From positions 1 through 64,000 of the forward strand of contig NZ_BCUG01000003.1 in the NCBI RefSeq assembly GCF_001591165.1: a stretch of 64,000 bases of DNA. Direction: 5' to 3'. Each line of letters begins with the position of its first letter. The first letter of the stretch is position 1. Shown here piece by piece: positions 9,437 to 17,654 of the stretch. The DNA is from Thauera butanivorans NBRC 103042 (GTDB taxonomy: Bacteria; Pseudomonadota; Gammaproteobacteria; Burkholderiales; Rhodocyclaceae). The position numbers were made by a program, and so were the translations under genes. Under the pieces are notes generated by a model. That model made no database searches, was not told the origin of the DNA, and worked only from the letters and a program-made list of their open reading frames with translations.

Positions 9437-9581
9437 GATCGTTTCTCCGTGGATGTTCGGCGCGATGTTACGGCCAAGCGCCAGGCTGCGCCAGCCATCG
9501 CAAGCCGAGGGTGCATGCCTTTGACACGTCCGGAATCGTGTCTATCATGACGCTTCACTCAACAACCGTGAGAGATTCGTC

Positions 9582-10109
9582 ATGTCCTTCTCCCGCCTCG
9601 TCGTCGCATGCGCAATCGCCAGCGCAGCCACTGCCGCCACCGCGGCCGAGCAGGCCTCCGCCAGCATCATCAATCGTCAGGGGCAGACCATGGGCACCGC
9701 AACGCTGATCGAAGGGCCGCACGGCGTGCTGATCCACCTCACCGCCCAAGGCCTGCCTCCCGGGCCGAAAGGCATCCACATCCACAGCGTCGGCACCTGC
9801 GACGACCCCGATCAAGGCTTCGTGGCCTCCAAGGCCCACCTGAACCCGGACGGCAAGAAGCACGGCCTGATGAATCCGGAAGGTCCCGACGCCGGCGACC
9901 TGCCCAACATCTTCGTGCATGCCGACGGCACCGTCGAAGTGGAGCTCTACACCTCGCTCGCCAGCCTCGGCGGCCAGGGCGGGCGCGCGACGATTCTCGA
10001 CGACGATGGCGCTGCACTGGTCATCCACGAAAACCGTGACGACCACGCCGCCCAACCCATCGGCGGCGCCGGTGCACGACTGTTCTGCGGCGTCATCAAG
10101 GCAGACTGA
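9582..10109 (+). CDS. sodC: Periplasmic Cu/Zn superoxide dismutase
   Basis: Dismutates superoxide in the periplasm. 175 residues with a signal peptide cleaved near ATAA-EQ (about residue 22). Metal ligands are all visible: H66 and H68 in GIHIHSVG, H86 in KAHLNP, H94 in KKHG, aspartates near 103-106 and H149 in VIHE. The structural disulphide pair is C73 and C169, and GGAGARLFCGVI is the usual C-terminal block. A putative small exported protein starts four bases after its stop and is probably co-transcribed. Confidence 0.96.
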   Translation: MSFSRLVVACAIASAATAATAAEQASASIINRQGQTMGTATLIEGPHGVLIHLTAQGLPPGPKGIHIHSVGTCDDPDQGFVASKAHLNPDGKKHGLMNPEGPDAGDLPNIFVHADGTVEVELYTSLASLGGQGGRATILDDDGAALVIHENRDDHAAQPIGGAGARLFCGVIKAD

Positions 10110-10113
10110 TTCC

Positions 10114-10644
10114 GTGCGCTTTCCCGGCAGTGCCCTCGCAACGATCCTGCTGGCCGCACTGCCGGCTGCCTGCGGCTCACCCGCACAGGACCTGCAGCCG
10201 AGTGCCGACGGCGTGGGTCCGCTCACGCTCGGTGCAAATCTGGAAAAATCCGCCATGCAGGCGAGGCAGCTCGATCCGGGCGCGCTCCCCGTCGCCCCCG
10301 GCTGCGATGGCCGCGACGAGTTCGCCATGCGCATCCGTCCGCTGGACGCCACAGTCATGGCCATGGCCGATGCCGAAGGCCAGATCGAGGAAATCGTCGT
10401 TCAGCCCGGCTCGGGGCCCGGGCTGCGCACCACCAGCGGCGACGCCTGCTTTCGCCAGGCAGAGGCATTCGCCAGCAAGTTCAGCAACGAGCTTGGGCAC
10501 CATGCCACAGGCAGTCAGATCCAGAAGGCAACCACGATCGAGCACACCCTGAACTTTCCAGGCGGCCAGCGCGTGCAGGCTCGGTGGTTTCGTGGCGGCG
10601 GAAACTGCGACTTCGCGCTGTACATCACTCGCGGCACGGGCTGA
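10114..10644 (+). CDS. Exported protein of unknown function, possibly a lipoprotein
   Basis: I chose a GTG start at 10114 because it places a hydrophobic leader (ATILLAALPAAC) at the N-terminus four bases after the sodC stop; the frame remains open further upstream, but inside sodC. The lipobox is imperfect (PAAC, with Pro at -3), so lipid attachment is uncertain. The remaining 155 or so residues have a DGVGPLTLGANLEKS segment of a kind seen in small periplasmic proteins that open with a glycine-rich beta hairpin, plus four further cysteines that could form disulphides. No enzyme motif recognised. Confidence 0.65.
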   Translation: MRFPGSALATILLAALPAACGSPAQDLQPSADGVGPLTLGANLEKSAMQARQLDPGALPVAPGCDGRDEFAMRIRPLDATVMAMADAEGQIEEIVVQPGSGPGLRTTSGDACFRQAEAFASKFSNELGHHATGSQIQKATTIEHTLNFPGGQRVQARWFRGGGNCDFALYITRGTG

Positions 10645-10676
10645 TCACACCAGGGCCACCGAACACGCTTCCTCGC

Positions 10677-10721
10677 CGCAAAAGCAAGACAGGCCGATCA
10701 GCTTTCGCTGTCGGCCTGTCT
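10677..10721 (-). terminator. Hairpin terminator downstream of tRNA-fMet
   Basis: Inverted repeat GACAGGCCGA / TCGGCCTGTC (10 bp, 13-base loop). Read on the minus strand it is followed by a T-rich stretch (TTGCTTTTG). It lies just after the 3' end of the initiator tRNA. Confidence 0.7.
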
Positions 10722-10727
10722 CTAGAT

Positions 10728-10805
<78 letters not shown>

Positions 10806-10937
10806 TCGGAGAAACAGAACTATAAACGGTCGATACGAAGAATGCAAGTTTTTCTTGTCGCAGGAACTCGTCTTGGCGCAATTCATCTGCGATTTCCGAA
10901 CCAGCCGCGCGCGCATGACGTATCCAGTAGGTGTTCT

Positions 10938-11013
10938 TGGTGCCGGCAATAGGAATCGAACCCACGACCTTCTGATTACAAATCAGCTGCTCTACCAACT
11001 GAGCTATGCCGGC
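10938..11013 (-). tRNA. tRNA-Thr (TGT)
   Basis: 76-nt cloverleaf on the minus strand. Acceptor stem GCCGGCA / TGCCGGC, anticodon TGT in CTGATTTGTAATCAG, T-loop GTTCGATTC, encoded CCA. The anticodon reads ACA threonine codons. Confidence 0.96.
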
Positions 11014-11075
11014 ACTGGGGGCGGATTATAGCGCAAGCACACACATGCGGCTGCACGTCATGCTTGCATCGTCTC

Positions 11076-11091
11076 ATGTATAGATATACAG
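11076..11091 (+). promoter_or_regulatory. LexA-like (SOS) operator
   Basis: The 16-mer ATGTATAGATATACAG matches the enterobacterial SOS box CTGTATATATATACAG at 14 of 16 positions and keeps the ACAG half-site and 8-bp spacing. It lies 34 bases before the ATG of the 53-residue membrane protein. A loose promoter (TTGCAT, 15 bp, TATACA) overlaps it. No SOS gene is beside it, so this is sequence match only. Confidence 0.5.
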
Positions 11092-11124
11092 TTAATCAAC
11101 TGGACATCCATACAGGAGACGATC

Positions 11125-11286
11125 ATGCCAGAAACGCTGCTCACTCGCCTGCTGCTCGCTGTCGGCCTGCTGGCCGGCTTGATGCTGGGAACCGGAAATG
11201 TCGCAGCGGGCATCGCACTTACCGTGCTTGCCGGCACCGCAACCTGGTTGATCCGCTCACAGAAGCTGTTCCGGCCACACTGCTGA
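11125..11286 (+). CDS. Small membrane protein, 53 aa, unknown function
   Basis: ATG preceded by a good Shine-Dalgarno (AGGAG, seven bases before the start). The 53 residues begin MPETLLTRLLLAVGLLAGLM and hold two hydrophobic stretches (about 6-21 and 26-43) split by a Gly/Asn turn, ending in a short basic tail RSQKLFRPHC. No family recognised. The LexA-like box 34 bases upstream suggests SOS induction, as for small hydrophobic proteins such as TisB, but nothing in the sequence proves toxicity. It converges with the ProQ-domain gene. Real translation is supported by the RBS and an intact frame; the role is unknown. Confidence 0.6.
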   Translation: MPETLLTRLLLAVGLLAGLMLGTGNVAAGIALTVLAGTATWLIRSQKLFRPHC

Positions 11287-11317
11287 CCGTGAGACGCAAA
11301 ATTCGGCAGCCGGGCTT

Positions 11318-11776
11318 TCAGCGGCCGAACTTGCTTACCAGTTGCTGCAGCTTCTCGGTGCGTCGTTTCTCCGCAGCCTCGGCCTCGCGCTTTTCCTTCT
11401 GCTGCCGGGCCACTGCGGCAAAGCGTTCCTTTAGCGTCGTCGATGCGTGCGTGCGCTGCTCTTCGGTCACCTCTCCGGCGGGCTGCCCATCGAGATCGAA
11501 ACGCTGTTGCGAACGCTCGACAGCCTTCAGATAGCGGGTCGAAGCGGTGTACATCCGCAATGCGGCACGCAGGCTCTTGCGATCGATGTCGGGCATGCGC
11601 TCGACGATGCTGGCATCGATCCTGAGCGCCAAAGGTTTGCAATCGCGAAAAGCCGGAAACGCCTCTTGCAGGCGCTGCAGCAAGGCGCGCGGCTCGATTC
11701 GCTGCCGTGGCGCGGCATTGCTCTCTGTTGCAGGGGCAGGCACATTGGCCGCGATGCTGTCTTTTTCGGTGCTCAT
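11318..11776 (-). CDS. ProQ/FinO-domain RNA-binding protein
   Basis: 152 residues. An Ala/Pro N-terminal extension (1-28) precedes a ProQ/FinO domain (about 29-112) with LQEAFPAFRDCKPLALRIDASI and ALRMYTASTRYLKAV, which match the family's RNA-binding face. The C-terminus is a highly charged helix (KEKREAEAAEKRRTEKL). Family knowledge: these proteins are RNA chaperones that stabilise sRNA-mRNA duplexes. The E. coli C-terminal Tudor-like domain of ProQ is missing, so this is the minimal form common in betaproteobacteria. Confidence 0.9.
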   Translation of the reverse strand: MSTEKDSIAANVPAPATESNAAPRQRIEPRALLQRLQEAFPAFRDCKPLALRIDASIVERMPDIDRKSLRAALRMYTASTRYLKAVERSQQRFDLDGQPAGEVTEEQRTHASTTLKERFAAVARQQKEKREAEAAEKRRTEKLQQLVSKFGR

Positions 11777-12107
11777 GAAGGACGAGGACTCTTGCAGGCT
11801 GGGCGCTGTCGGTGGGGCCCAAGGATGGTCAAGCTTCGCATTCTACCCGTCCCGGCCGACTCGAAACACGGCGCGCGCGCCGCCATGCGAACCGAACGAT
11901 CCGTACCTTCGCCCCTCAGTCCACTTCGCGACTGCCCGAACGTGCGCCGTGCCGCCCGCAGCCAGCCCACCGCAATGGGATTTGCCCCTGCAACTGCCCC
12001 CAGTACCGCCAGTGAAAACAAGCGCTTTACTCCACATGGATCATGCACTTCGCCACCTCAGGCTACCGATATAATCCAGCGCATCGAACTGGTCATCGGC
12101 ATCCTCC
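11777..12107 (+). promoter_or_regulatory. Divergent intergenic region with a -10 element for the diguanylate cyclase gene
   Basis: 331 bases between the divergent proQ-like and GGDEF genes. A perfect TATAAT is at 12070-12075, 32 bases before the ATG; no good -35 lies 16-18 bp ahead of it, so an activator may be needed. I see no coding sequence, repeat or RNA gene in the rest. Confidence 0.45.
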
Positions 12108-13913
12108 ATGAGCGCCCAGCGCAGCCCTTCCGAAGTCGCCCGCGAAACTCTCCGTCAGCTTGCGCTGCGCCGCATGACTCCGACTCCGGACAACTACAGC
12201 AAGCTCTACCATGAGATTGCCGGCACCCACGCCAACGACGTCACGATATCCAAGGATTTCCTGCACAAGCTGTCGTACCGGCTGCCCAGGGATACCCCCG
12301 AGCAGCAGAAAATCGTCCGCAAGTTCGACGAGGCTCTGAATGCGGCTGATCCGAAGATGGCGGAAGAAGCGCTGTGGCACTATCTGGACGGACTGAAGAG
12401 CATCGAAGCGCCCGCATGGAATGAGCTCATCGCCAGCCTGCTCCGTTCCTGGGAGGATCGCCAGCAGGGCTGGACCATCGCACGGAAACGCGAATCCCTC
12501 GATCGTGTCCTGGCCGCATCGGAACCCGCGACACTCTACGGCCGCCTGCAGGGCCTGCTGCGTGGCTGGAACCAGGCCCCACTCAACCTCGGACCCGCGC
12601 CAGAGCTTCCCGGCACGGCGGCAGATCCGGCGCCAGCGAAAGACATCACTGCCGTCACCACGAGCACCAAGCCAACTGCAGCCTTGCCGGCCGGACGCGG
12701 CCGTGATCTGATCGAAAACTTCCGCCAACTCCTCTCATCGACCCTCCGCGATGTCGTCCCATCCTTCCTGGGCGCGCATCCGGAGCTGGCGGATGAGGCT
12801 CAGCAGCTTGCCGATGATGTCGCCGCCACACTCGAAGCCGCACAGCTCGAGCAGATAGGCGCCCGCATCCGCCGCCTCGCCCATCGCCTCGAAATGACCA
12901 CGGCCGATGATGCGGAAATCCGCGACGGGCTCCTCCAGCTGCTGCGCTTGCTGCTTCGCAACATCGACGATCTGGTGCTGGACGACACCTGGCTGACGGG
13001 CCAGATCGAAATGTTGCGCGAGCTCATCGATGCTCCGCTCAACCCCCGCAGCATCGATGACGCCGAGCGCCGCCTCAAGGATCTGATCTACAAGCAGAGC
13101 CAGTTGAAACACAACCTCGTCGAAGCCCAGAACCATCTGCGCACGATGCTGGCCGGCTTCGTCGACCAGCTCGCGAGCTTTTCAGAGAGCACCAGCACCT
13201 ACCACGATCGTATCGGCACCTGCGCCCAGCGCATCGCCCAGGCCAGGGACATCAATGCAATCGGGCAGGTGCTGGACGAAGTGATGCGCGAAACCCTCAG
13301 CATCCAGGACGAAGCCCGGCGCTCGCGCGATGAACTGATTGCAAGCCGCCAACAGGCGCGTGCGGCCGAAGAGCGCATCGCCACGCTGCAGCATGAACTC
13401 GACGAAGTCAGCCGCTTGATGCGGCACGACCAACTGACAGGCGTCCTGAACCGCCGCGGGCTGGGCGAGATGTTCGAGGCCGAGGCTGCCCGCACCCAGC
13501 GACGCGGCACGACACTCGCCCTTGCGCTGCTCGACATCGACAACTTCAAGAAGCTCAACGACGCCCATGGCCACGAGGTGGGAGACGAAGCCCTCATACA
13601 CCTCACCCGCGTCGTGCGGCACCACTTGCGCCCACAGGATGTGCTGGCGCGTTACGGCGGTGAAGAGTTCGTGATCCTGCTGCCGGAAACCGGCAAGGCC
13701 GACGCCTACAACACGTTGACCCGGCTGCAGCGCGAGCTGACCCGCGAGTTTTTCATGACCGACCATCAGAAGATCGTCATCACTTTCAGCGCAGGCGTGA
13801 CACCGGTGAATGCCGGCGAATCCATGCAGCCCGCCTTGAACCGGGCCGACAAGGCCATGTATCAGGCCAAGCAGGCCGGGCGCAACCGCGTCATCATCGC
13901 CGAGCCGAACTGA
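12108..13913 (+). CDS. Diguanylate cyclase (GGDEF) with long helical sensory region
   Basis: Makes cyclic di-GMP from GTP. 601 residues. Residues 1-430 contain no transmembrane helix and look largely helical, with a N-terminal block (ETLRQLALRRMTPTPDNYSKLYHEIAG) that recurs in betaproteobacterial GGDEF proteins. The catalytic domain spans about 435-600 with GGEEF at 517-521, an active signature, and an inhibitory I-site RPQD five residues before it. Cytoplasmic. Likely feeds the three PilZ-type proteins further along the window; that link is inference. Confidence 0.93.
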   Translation: MSAQRSPSEVARETLRQLALRRMTPTPDNYSKLYHEIAGTHANDVTISKDFLHKLSYRLPRDTPEQQKIVRKFDEALNAADPKMAEEALWHYLDGLKSIEAPAWNELIASLLRSWEDRQQGWTIARKRESLDRVLAASEPATLYGRLQGLLRGWNQAPLNLGPAPELPGTAADPAPAKDITAVTTSTKPTAALPAGRGRDLIENFRQLLSSTLRDVVPSFLGAHPELADEAQQLADDVAATLEAAQLEQIGARIRRLAHRLEMTTADDAEIRDGLLQLLRLLLRNIDDLVLDDTWLTGQIEMLRELIDAPLNPRSIDDAERRLKDLIYKQSQLKHNLVEAQNHLRTMLAGFVDQLASFSESTSTYHDRIGTCAQRIAQARDINAIGQVLDEVMRETLSIQDEARRSRDELIASRQQARAAEERIATLQHELDEVSRLMRHDQLTGVLNRRGLGEMFEAEAARTQRRGTTLALALLDIDNFKKLNDAHGHEVGDEALIHLTRVVRHHLRPQDVLARYGGEEFVILLPETGKADAYNTLTRLQRELTREFFMTDHQKIVITFSAGVTPVNAGESMQPALNRADKAMYQAKQAGRNRVIIAEPN

Positions 13914-13962
13914 TCCGGAAGGGCCTCCTTCGCCCGATCGTCTTTACGTGAATACGGATGGC

Positions 13963-13997
13963 GGCAGCGCACCACGGCGTTTCCCCGGTGCGCTGCC
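13963..13997. terminator. Hairpin between convergent genes (possible bidirectional terminator)
   Basis: Perfect 11-bp inverted repeat GGCAGCGCACC / GGTGCGCTGCC with a 13-base loop between the converging diguanylate cyclase and GST genes. It lacks a T-tract, so termination would be imperfect or factor-assisted. Confidence 0.45.
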
Positions 13998-14017
13998 ACT
14001 CACGAAAGCGGCGCAGC

Positions 14018-14623
14018 TCAGGCCAGCCCTTCTGCCTTCAGCGCCGCCTGCACGGCCGGCCGCGCTGCGACCCGTGCCTGGAACGCCGTCAGATTGGCGA
14101 AACGGGACAGATCGAACTGGATGAACCCCATCCAGCCCAGCACCGTGAACAGATAGGCGTCGGCGACGCTGAAATCCTCGCCCATCAAATACGCCTTGCC
14201 CGCCAGTTCCTTGTCGACATATCCCAGCCGGCGCTCGAGGTTCGCTTGCGCCTCAGCCCGCCAGGCATCCCCGGAGGCCGGATTGAAGAATGGACTGCAG
14301 GACTTGTGCAACTCGGTGCCGATGAAGGTCAGCCACGACTGCAACTGATAGCGCGCCAGGCTGCCGTTGGCGGGCGCCAGCTTCTTCTCGGGCGCAAGGT
14401 CGGCCAGGTACTGCACGATCGCCGGCCCCTCGGTCAGCACTTCACCGCCGTCCAGTACCAGTGCAGGCACATAGCCCTTGGGATTGACCCGGGTGAAGTC
14501 CGCACCACCCGCCGTCACCTTCGTCTGGAGATCGACGGCTTCCGTCTCATACGACAGATCGAGCTCTTCGAGAACGATGTGCGGCGACAGCGAGCAGGCG
14601 CCCGGCTTGTAATAAAGCTTCAT
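14018..14623 (-). CDS. Glutathione S-transferase, beta class (GstA-like)
   Basis: 201 residues from the ATG at 14623, which has GGAG eight bases before it. The N-terminal thioredoxin-fold domain starts MKLYYKPGACSLSPHIVLEE, with the Cys of beta-class GSTs (C10) and the GSH-contact motif EGPAIVQYLAD (the usual ES/TD position is EG-P here). The helical C-terminal domain has FSVADAYLFTVLGW, the conserved N-capping box. Cytoplasmic conjugation or thiol-transfer enzyme. It is divergent from the persulfide-dioxygenase-like gene and shares the palindrome-containing intergenic region with it, which may tie it to the sulfur module. Confidence 0.92.
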   Translation of the reverse strand: MKLYYKPGACSLSPHIVLEELDLSYETEAVDLQTKVTAGGADFTRVNPKGYVPALVLDGGEVLTEGPAIVQYLADLAPEKKLAPANGSLARYQLQSWLTFIGTELHKSCSPFFNPASGDAWRAEAQANLERRLGYVDKELAGKAYLMGEDFSVADAYLFTVLGWMGFIQFDLSRFANLTAFQARVAARPAVQAALKAEGLA

Positions 14624-14716
14624 GGCAAGCACTCCGTGGGGTGGAAAAAGCGCAGTATGCCGCAGGCCTGCGGCACTGCCCACTCGTGGCCGCCATCGGC
14701 AACTCCGATTGGACCT

Positions 14717-14746
14717 AAGCATAAGTTTTTGCTTATATTTATGCTT
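14717..14746. promoter_or_regulatory. AT-rich palindromic operator between GST and MBL genes
   Basis: An 8-bp perfect inverted repeat AAGCATAA / TTATGCTT encloses a second one, ATAAG / CTTAT, in a 30-bp AT-rich island inside GC-rich DNA. Size and symmetry suit an ArsR-type dimeric repressor; in other proteobacteria, homologous persulfide-dioxygenase operons are controlled by the ArsR-type BigR/SqrR. No such regulator gene is in the window, so identity is inference. Confidence 0.55.
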
Positions 14747-14884
14747 TCGAATCGTCCCTGCCCTGCTTTCCTGATGCGCTTCCATCCGCTCGGTCTTCTG
14801 CTCTCAGCATCCCTCGCCGATACCGCGCCGGCACGGGAAATCGGCACCGGCATCCGCAACTGAACGGATACGAGGATCCTCCAC

Positions 14885-15745
14885 GTGCAACGCGCCAGAA
14901 TCCAGTCCTTTTTCGACCCGGCCACTTTCACCGTGACCCACGTCGTTTCCGACCCGGCCACGCACCGGGCCGCGATCATCGACAGCGTGCTGGACTACGA
15001 CCCCAAGTCCGGCCGTGCCTCGCATGCTTCCTCCGACGCGGTGGTCGCCCATGTGCGCCAGGCTGGGTTGACGGTCGACTGGCTACTGGAGACCCATGCC
15101 CACGCCGATCATCTGTCGGCCGCCCCCTACCTGAAGCAGCAACTGGGCGGCCGCATCGGCATCGGCGCCCACATCCGTCAGGTGCAGGGCGTGTTCAAGG
15201 CCGTCTTCAACGCCAAGGACATGAATACCGACGGCACCGAATTCGACCACCTGTTCGAGAATGGCGAGCATTTCCGCATCGGCGGCCTCGACGCCACGGT
15301 GATGCACACGCCCGGACACACCCCCGCCTGCCTGACCTACGTCGTCGGCGAGGACGCCTTCGTCGGCGACACCTTGTTCATGCCCGACTACGGCACCGCG
15401 CGCTGCGACTTCCCGGGCGGCGATGCGGCCACGCTGTTCCGCTCGATCCGCAAAGTGCTGGCGCTGCCGCCCGAGACTCGCCTGCACCTGTGCCACGACT
15501 ACCCGCCCGAAGGCCGCGCACCTGCCTGGGAAACGACGGTCGCCGAACAGCGCAGCAGCAACATCCACGTCCATGACGGTGTCACCGAAGCGGAATTCGT
15601 CGCCATGCGCAGCGCCCGCGACCGGACCCTCGCCATGCCGACGCTGATCCTGCCGTCCATCCAGGTCAACGGGCGCGCCGGCAATCTTCCGCCCGCCGAG
15701 GACAACGGCGTTCGCTACCTCAAGATTCCGCTCGACCTGCTGTGA
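14885..15745 (+). CDS. MBL-fold hydrolase, persulfide dioxygenase-like (Blh/ETHE1 group)
   Basis: 286 residues, GTG start with GAGG at a plausible spacing. Metallo-beta-lactamase fold: THAHADHLSAAP (H71, H73, D75, H76), HTPGHTPACLTYVV, VGDTLFMPDYGTARCDFPGG and LCHDYPPEGR, a set typical of glutathione persulfide dioxygenases and the Blh proteins rather than of glyoxalase II. Expected role: oxidation of glutathione persulfide to sulfite plus GSH in the cytoplasm. Its stop overlaps the possible start of the SulP gene, so the two are co-translated. The SQR, rhodanese and YghU genes follow, which supports the sulfur role. Confidence 0.85.
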   Translation: MQRARIQSFFDPATFTVTHVVSDPATHRAAIIDSVLDYDPKSGRASHASSDAVVAHVRQAGLTVDWLLETHAHADHLSAAPYLKQQLGGRIGIGAHIRQVQGVFKAVFNAKDMNTDGTEFDHLFENGEHFRIGGLDATVMHTPGHTPACLTYVVGEDAFVGDTLFMPDYGTARCDFPGGDAATLFRSIRKVLALPPETRLHLCHDYPPEGRAPAWETTVAEQRSSNIHVHDGVTEAEFVAMRSARDRTLAMPTLILPSIQVNGRAGNLPPAEDNGVRYLKIPLDLL

Positions 15746-15747
15746 GC

Positions 15748-17517
15748 ATGCCGCCGCCGCCCGTCCCCACCACCGCACGGAGCCCATCCTTCGCCCGCCG
15801 CTGGGCCGAGTACCACCGCACGGCGCTGACGGACGACCTGCTCGCCGCCGTCATCGTCACCATCTTATTGGTTCCGCAGAGCCTGGCCTATGCCATTCTC
15901 GCCGGCCTGCCCCCCGTGGTGGGCGTGATGGCCAGCCTGCTGCCGGCCCTGGCGTATGCCGCTTTCGGTTCCAGCACGACCCTGGCCGTGGGGCCGGTGG
16001 CGGTGATCGCGATGATGACCGCCCAGTCCATCGGCGGCGTCGCCATCGACCACGGCATCACGCCCCATCTCGCAGCGCTGGTGCTGTCGCTGGAGATCGC
16101 CGCGATCTGCCTGATCGCCGCCCTGCTCCGGCTGGAAACCCTGGCCGCCCTGCTCGGCGCCCCGGTGCTGCACGGCTTCGTCACCGGCGCCTCGCTGCTG
16201 ATCGCCCTGGGCCAGTTTCCCGCCTTGCTGGGCATACCGGTCAATGGCAGTACGGCCATCGAACTGGGCAGCGCCCTCGCCGCCAGCGACCGCGTGCAGC
16301 CTCACTTCGCCACCGCCGCCATCGGCCTGCTGGCGCTGCTGGCGCTGTGGAGCCTGCGCCGCAACGGCAGCCGCATGCTGCAGCGCCTGGGCCTCGAGCC
16401 TCGCACCGCACAGCTGCTGGCCCGCGCCGCGCCCATCCTGATCGTGGCCGCAGCCATCGCCTGGATCGTCGGCTTTCCCGGGCTGAACCAGGGCGTCGCC
16501 CTGTCGGGCCGGATCAGCCTCGGCGACGGCCTCGTCTTCCCGTGGATATGGGAAGCCCCGCTCGCGGCCTGGTTCGATCTGCTCGCCCCGGCAACGGTGC
16601 TGGCGCTGGTGGCCTACGTCGAAAGCCTGGCCGTGGCAGAAGCGCTCGCCGCGCGGCGCGGCGAAAAGATCTCGCCGCGCCGCGAACTCTTCGGCCTCGC
16701 CGCCGCCAACGCCGCCGCCGCCGCCTCGGGCGGCATGCCGGTCACCGGCGGCTTCTCGCGCAGCATCGTCAACTTCGACGCCAACGCCCGCACGCGCATG
16801 GCAGGCGTGTGGACCGCCATCCTGCTTGCGCTCGCCATCGTCCTGATCGGCGACATGCTGCAATACCTGCCGCGTGCGGTGCTGGCAGCCACCATCATCA
16901 TTGCCGTGCTGTCGATGATCGATCTCGCCCCCTTCCTGCTGGCATGGCGCTATTCCCGCACCGAACTCACACTGATGGCAGTGGTGACGGCGCTGACACT
17001 TTTCGTCGGCATCGAAGAGGCCCTGCTGATCGGCGTGATCTCCTCCATCGGCCTGCTGCTGCAACGCACCGCCCGCCCGCACTGGACGGAAGTGGGACGG
17101 CTCGCCGGCACCACGATATTCCGCAACGTGAATCGCTTCGAGGTCGAGACACTGCCTCAGGTGTTGTCGATCCGGGTCGATGAAAGCCTGCTCTTCACCA
17201 ATTCGCGCTGGATTTCGGAAACGCTCACGTCCGCGCTGCGCCAGCGCCCACAGCTTCGGCACGTCGTGCTGATGATGAGCGGCGTCAACGGCATCGACCT
17301 CACCGGGCTCGAAGTGCTGATGCAGCTCGACCGCGAACTGCGCGCCAAAGGCATCCAGCTGCACCTATCCGAGCTGAAGGGCCCGTTGCGCGACGCCCTG
17401 GACCGGACCGAAGCCTCCGACTGGCTGTCAGGACAGATCTTCATGACCCAGGACGCAGCCTTCAACACGCTCGCTGCTGAAATCGCCCAGCAAGACGCCG
17501 GCAAGAACAAGTCCTGA
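15748..17517 (+). CDS. SulP family inorganic anion transporter with STAS domain
   Basis: About 589 residues. The ATG at 15748 lies two bases after the MBL-gene stop; a GTG at 15742 overlapping that stop is an alternative. Residues 1-430 hold ten or more membrane segments with SulP motifs such as LLVPQSLAYAILAGLPPVVG and ASGGMPVTGGFSRSIVNFDA. The C-terminal STAS domain (about 450-560) has VDESLLFTNSRW and LMMSGVNGIDLTGLEVL. The family moves sulfate, bicarbonate or other anions across the inner membrane. Coupling to a persulfide dioxygenase suggests sulfite or sulfate export, or sulfate uptake; direction is inference. Confidence 0.92.
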   Translation: MPPPPVPTTARSPSFARRWAEYHRTALTDDLLAAVIVTILLVPQSLAYAILAGLPPVVGVMASLLPALAYAAFGSSTTLAVGPVAVIAMMTAQSIGGVAIDHGITPHLAALVLSLEIAAICLIAALLRLETLAALLGAPVLHGFVTGASLLIALGQFPALLGIPVNGSTAIELGSALAASDRVQPHFATAAIGLLALLALWSLRRNGSRMLQRLGLEPRTAQLLARAAPILIVAAAIAWIVGFPGLNQGVALSGRISLGDGLVFPWIWEAPLAAWFDLLAPATVLALVAYVESLAVAEALAARRGEKISPRRELFGLAAANAAAAASGGMPVTGGFSRSIVNFDANARTRMAGVWTAILLALAIVLIGDMLQYLPRAVLAATIIIAVLSMIDLAPFLLAWRYSRTELTLMAVVTALTLFVGIEEALLIGVISSIGLLLQRTARPHWTEVGRLAGTTIFRNVNRFEVETLPQVLSIRVDESLLFTNSRWISETLTSALRQRPQLRHVVLMMSGVNGIDLTGLEVLMQLDRELRAKGIQLHLSELKGPLRDALDRTEASDWLSGQIFMTQDAAFNTLAAEIAQQDAGKNKS

Positions 17518-17531
17518 ACCCGGCAATGCTT

Positions 17532-17547
17532 TGTGACACAAGTCACA
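17532..17547. promoter_or_regulatory. Perfect CRP/Vfr-type palindrome upstream of the SQR gene
   Basis: TGTGA CACAAG TCACA matches the TGTGA-N6-TCACA consensus of CRP proteins at every defined base. If it acts at -41.5, transcription would begin near 17581 with a -10 around TATGTG (17569-17574). Located 108 bases before the SQR ATG. Which CRP/FNR-family protein binds cannot be told. Confidence 0.6.
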
Positions 17548-17654
17548 TAACCATGATCGGATCGCGGATATGTGAGCAAACACTAATATGATTGGTCGGA
17601 CATAGACATGAACAGCGCTGTTTGCGCTGAACCATGCCAGCCGGGGGAGAAGGA

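Noticed and set aside
14752-14863. Short frame ending just before the persulfide-dioxygenase-like gene
   Set aside because: No ribosome-binding site and it starts inside the AT-rich operator; probably leader sequence.
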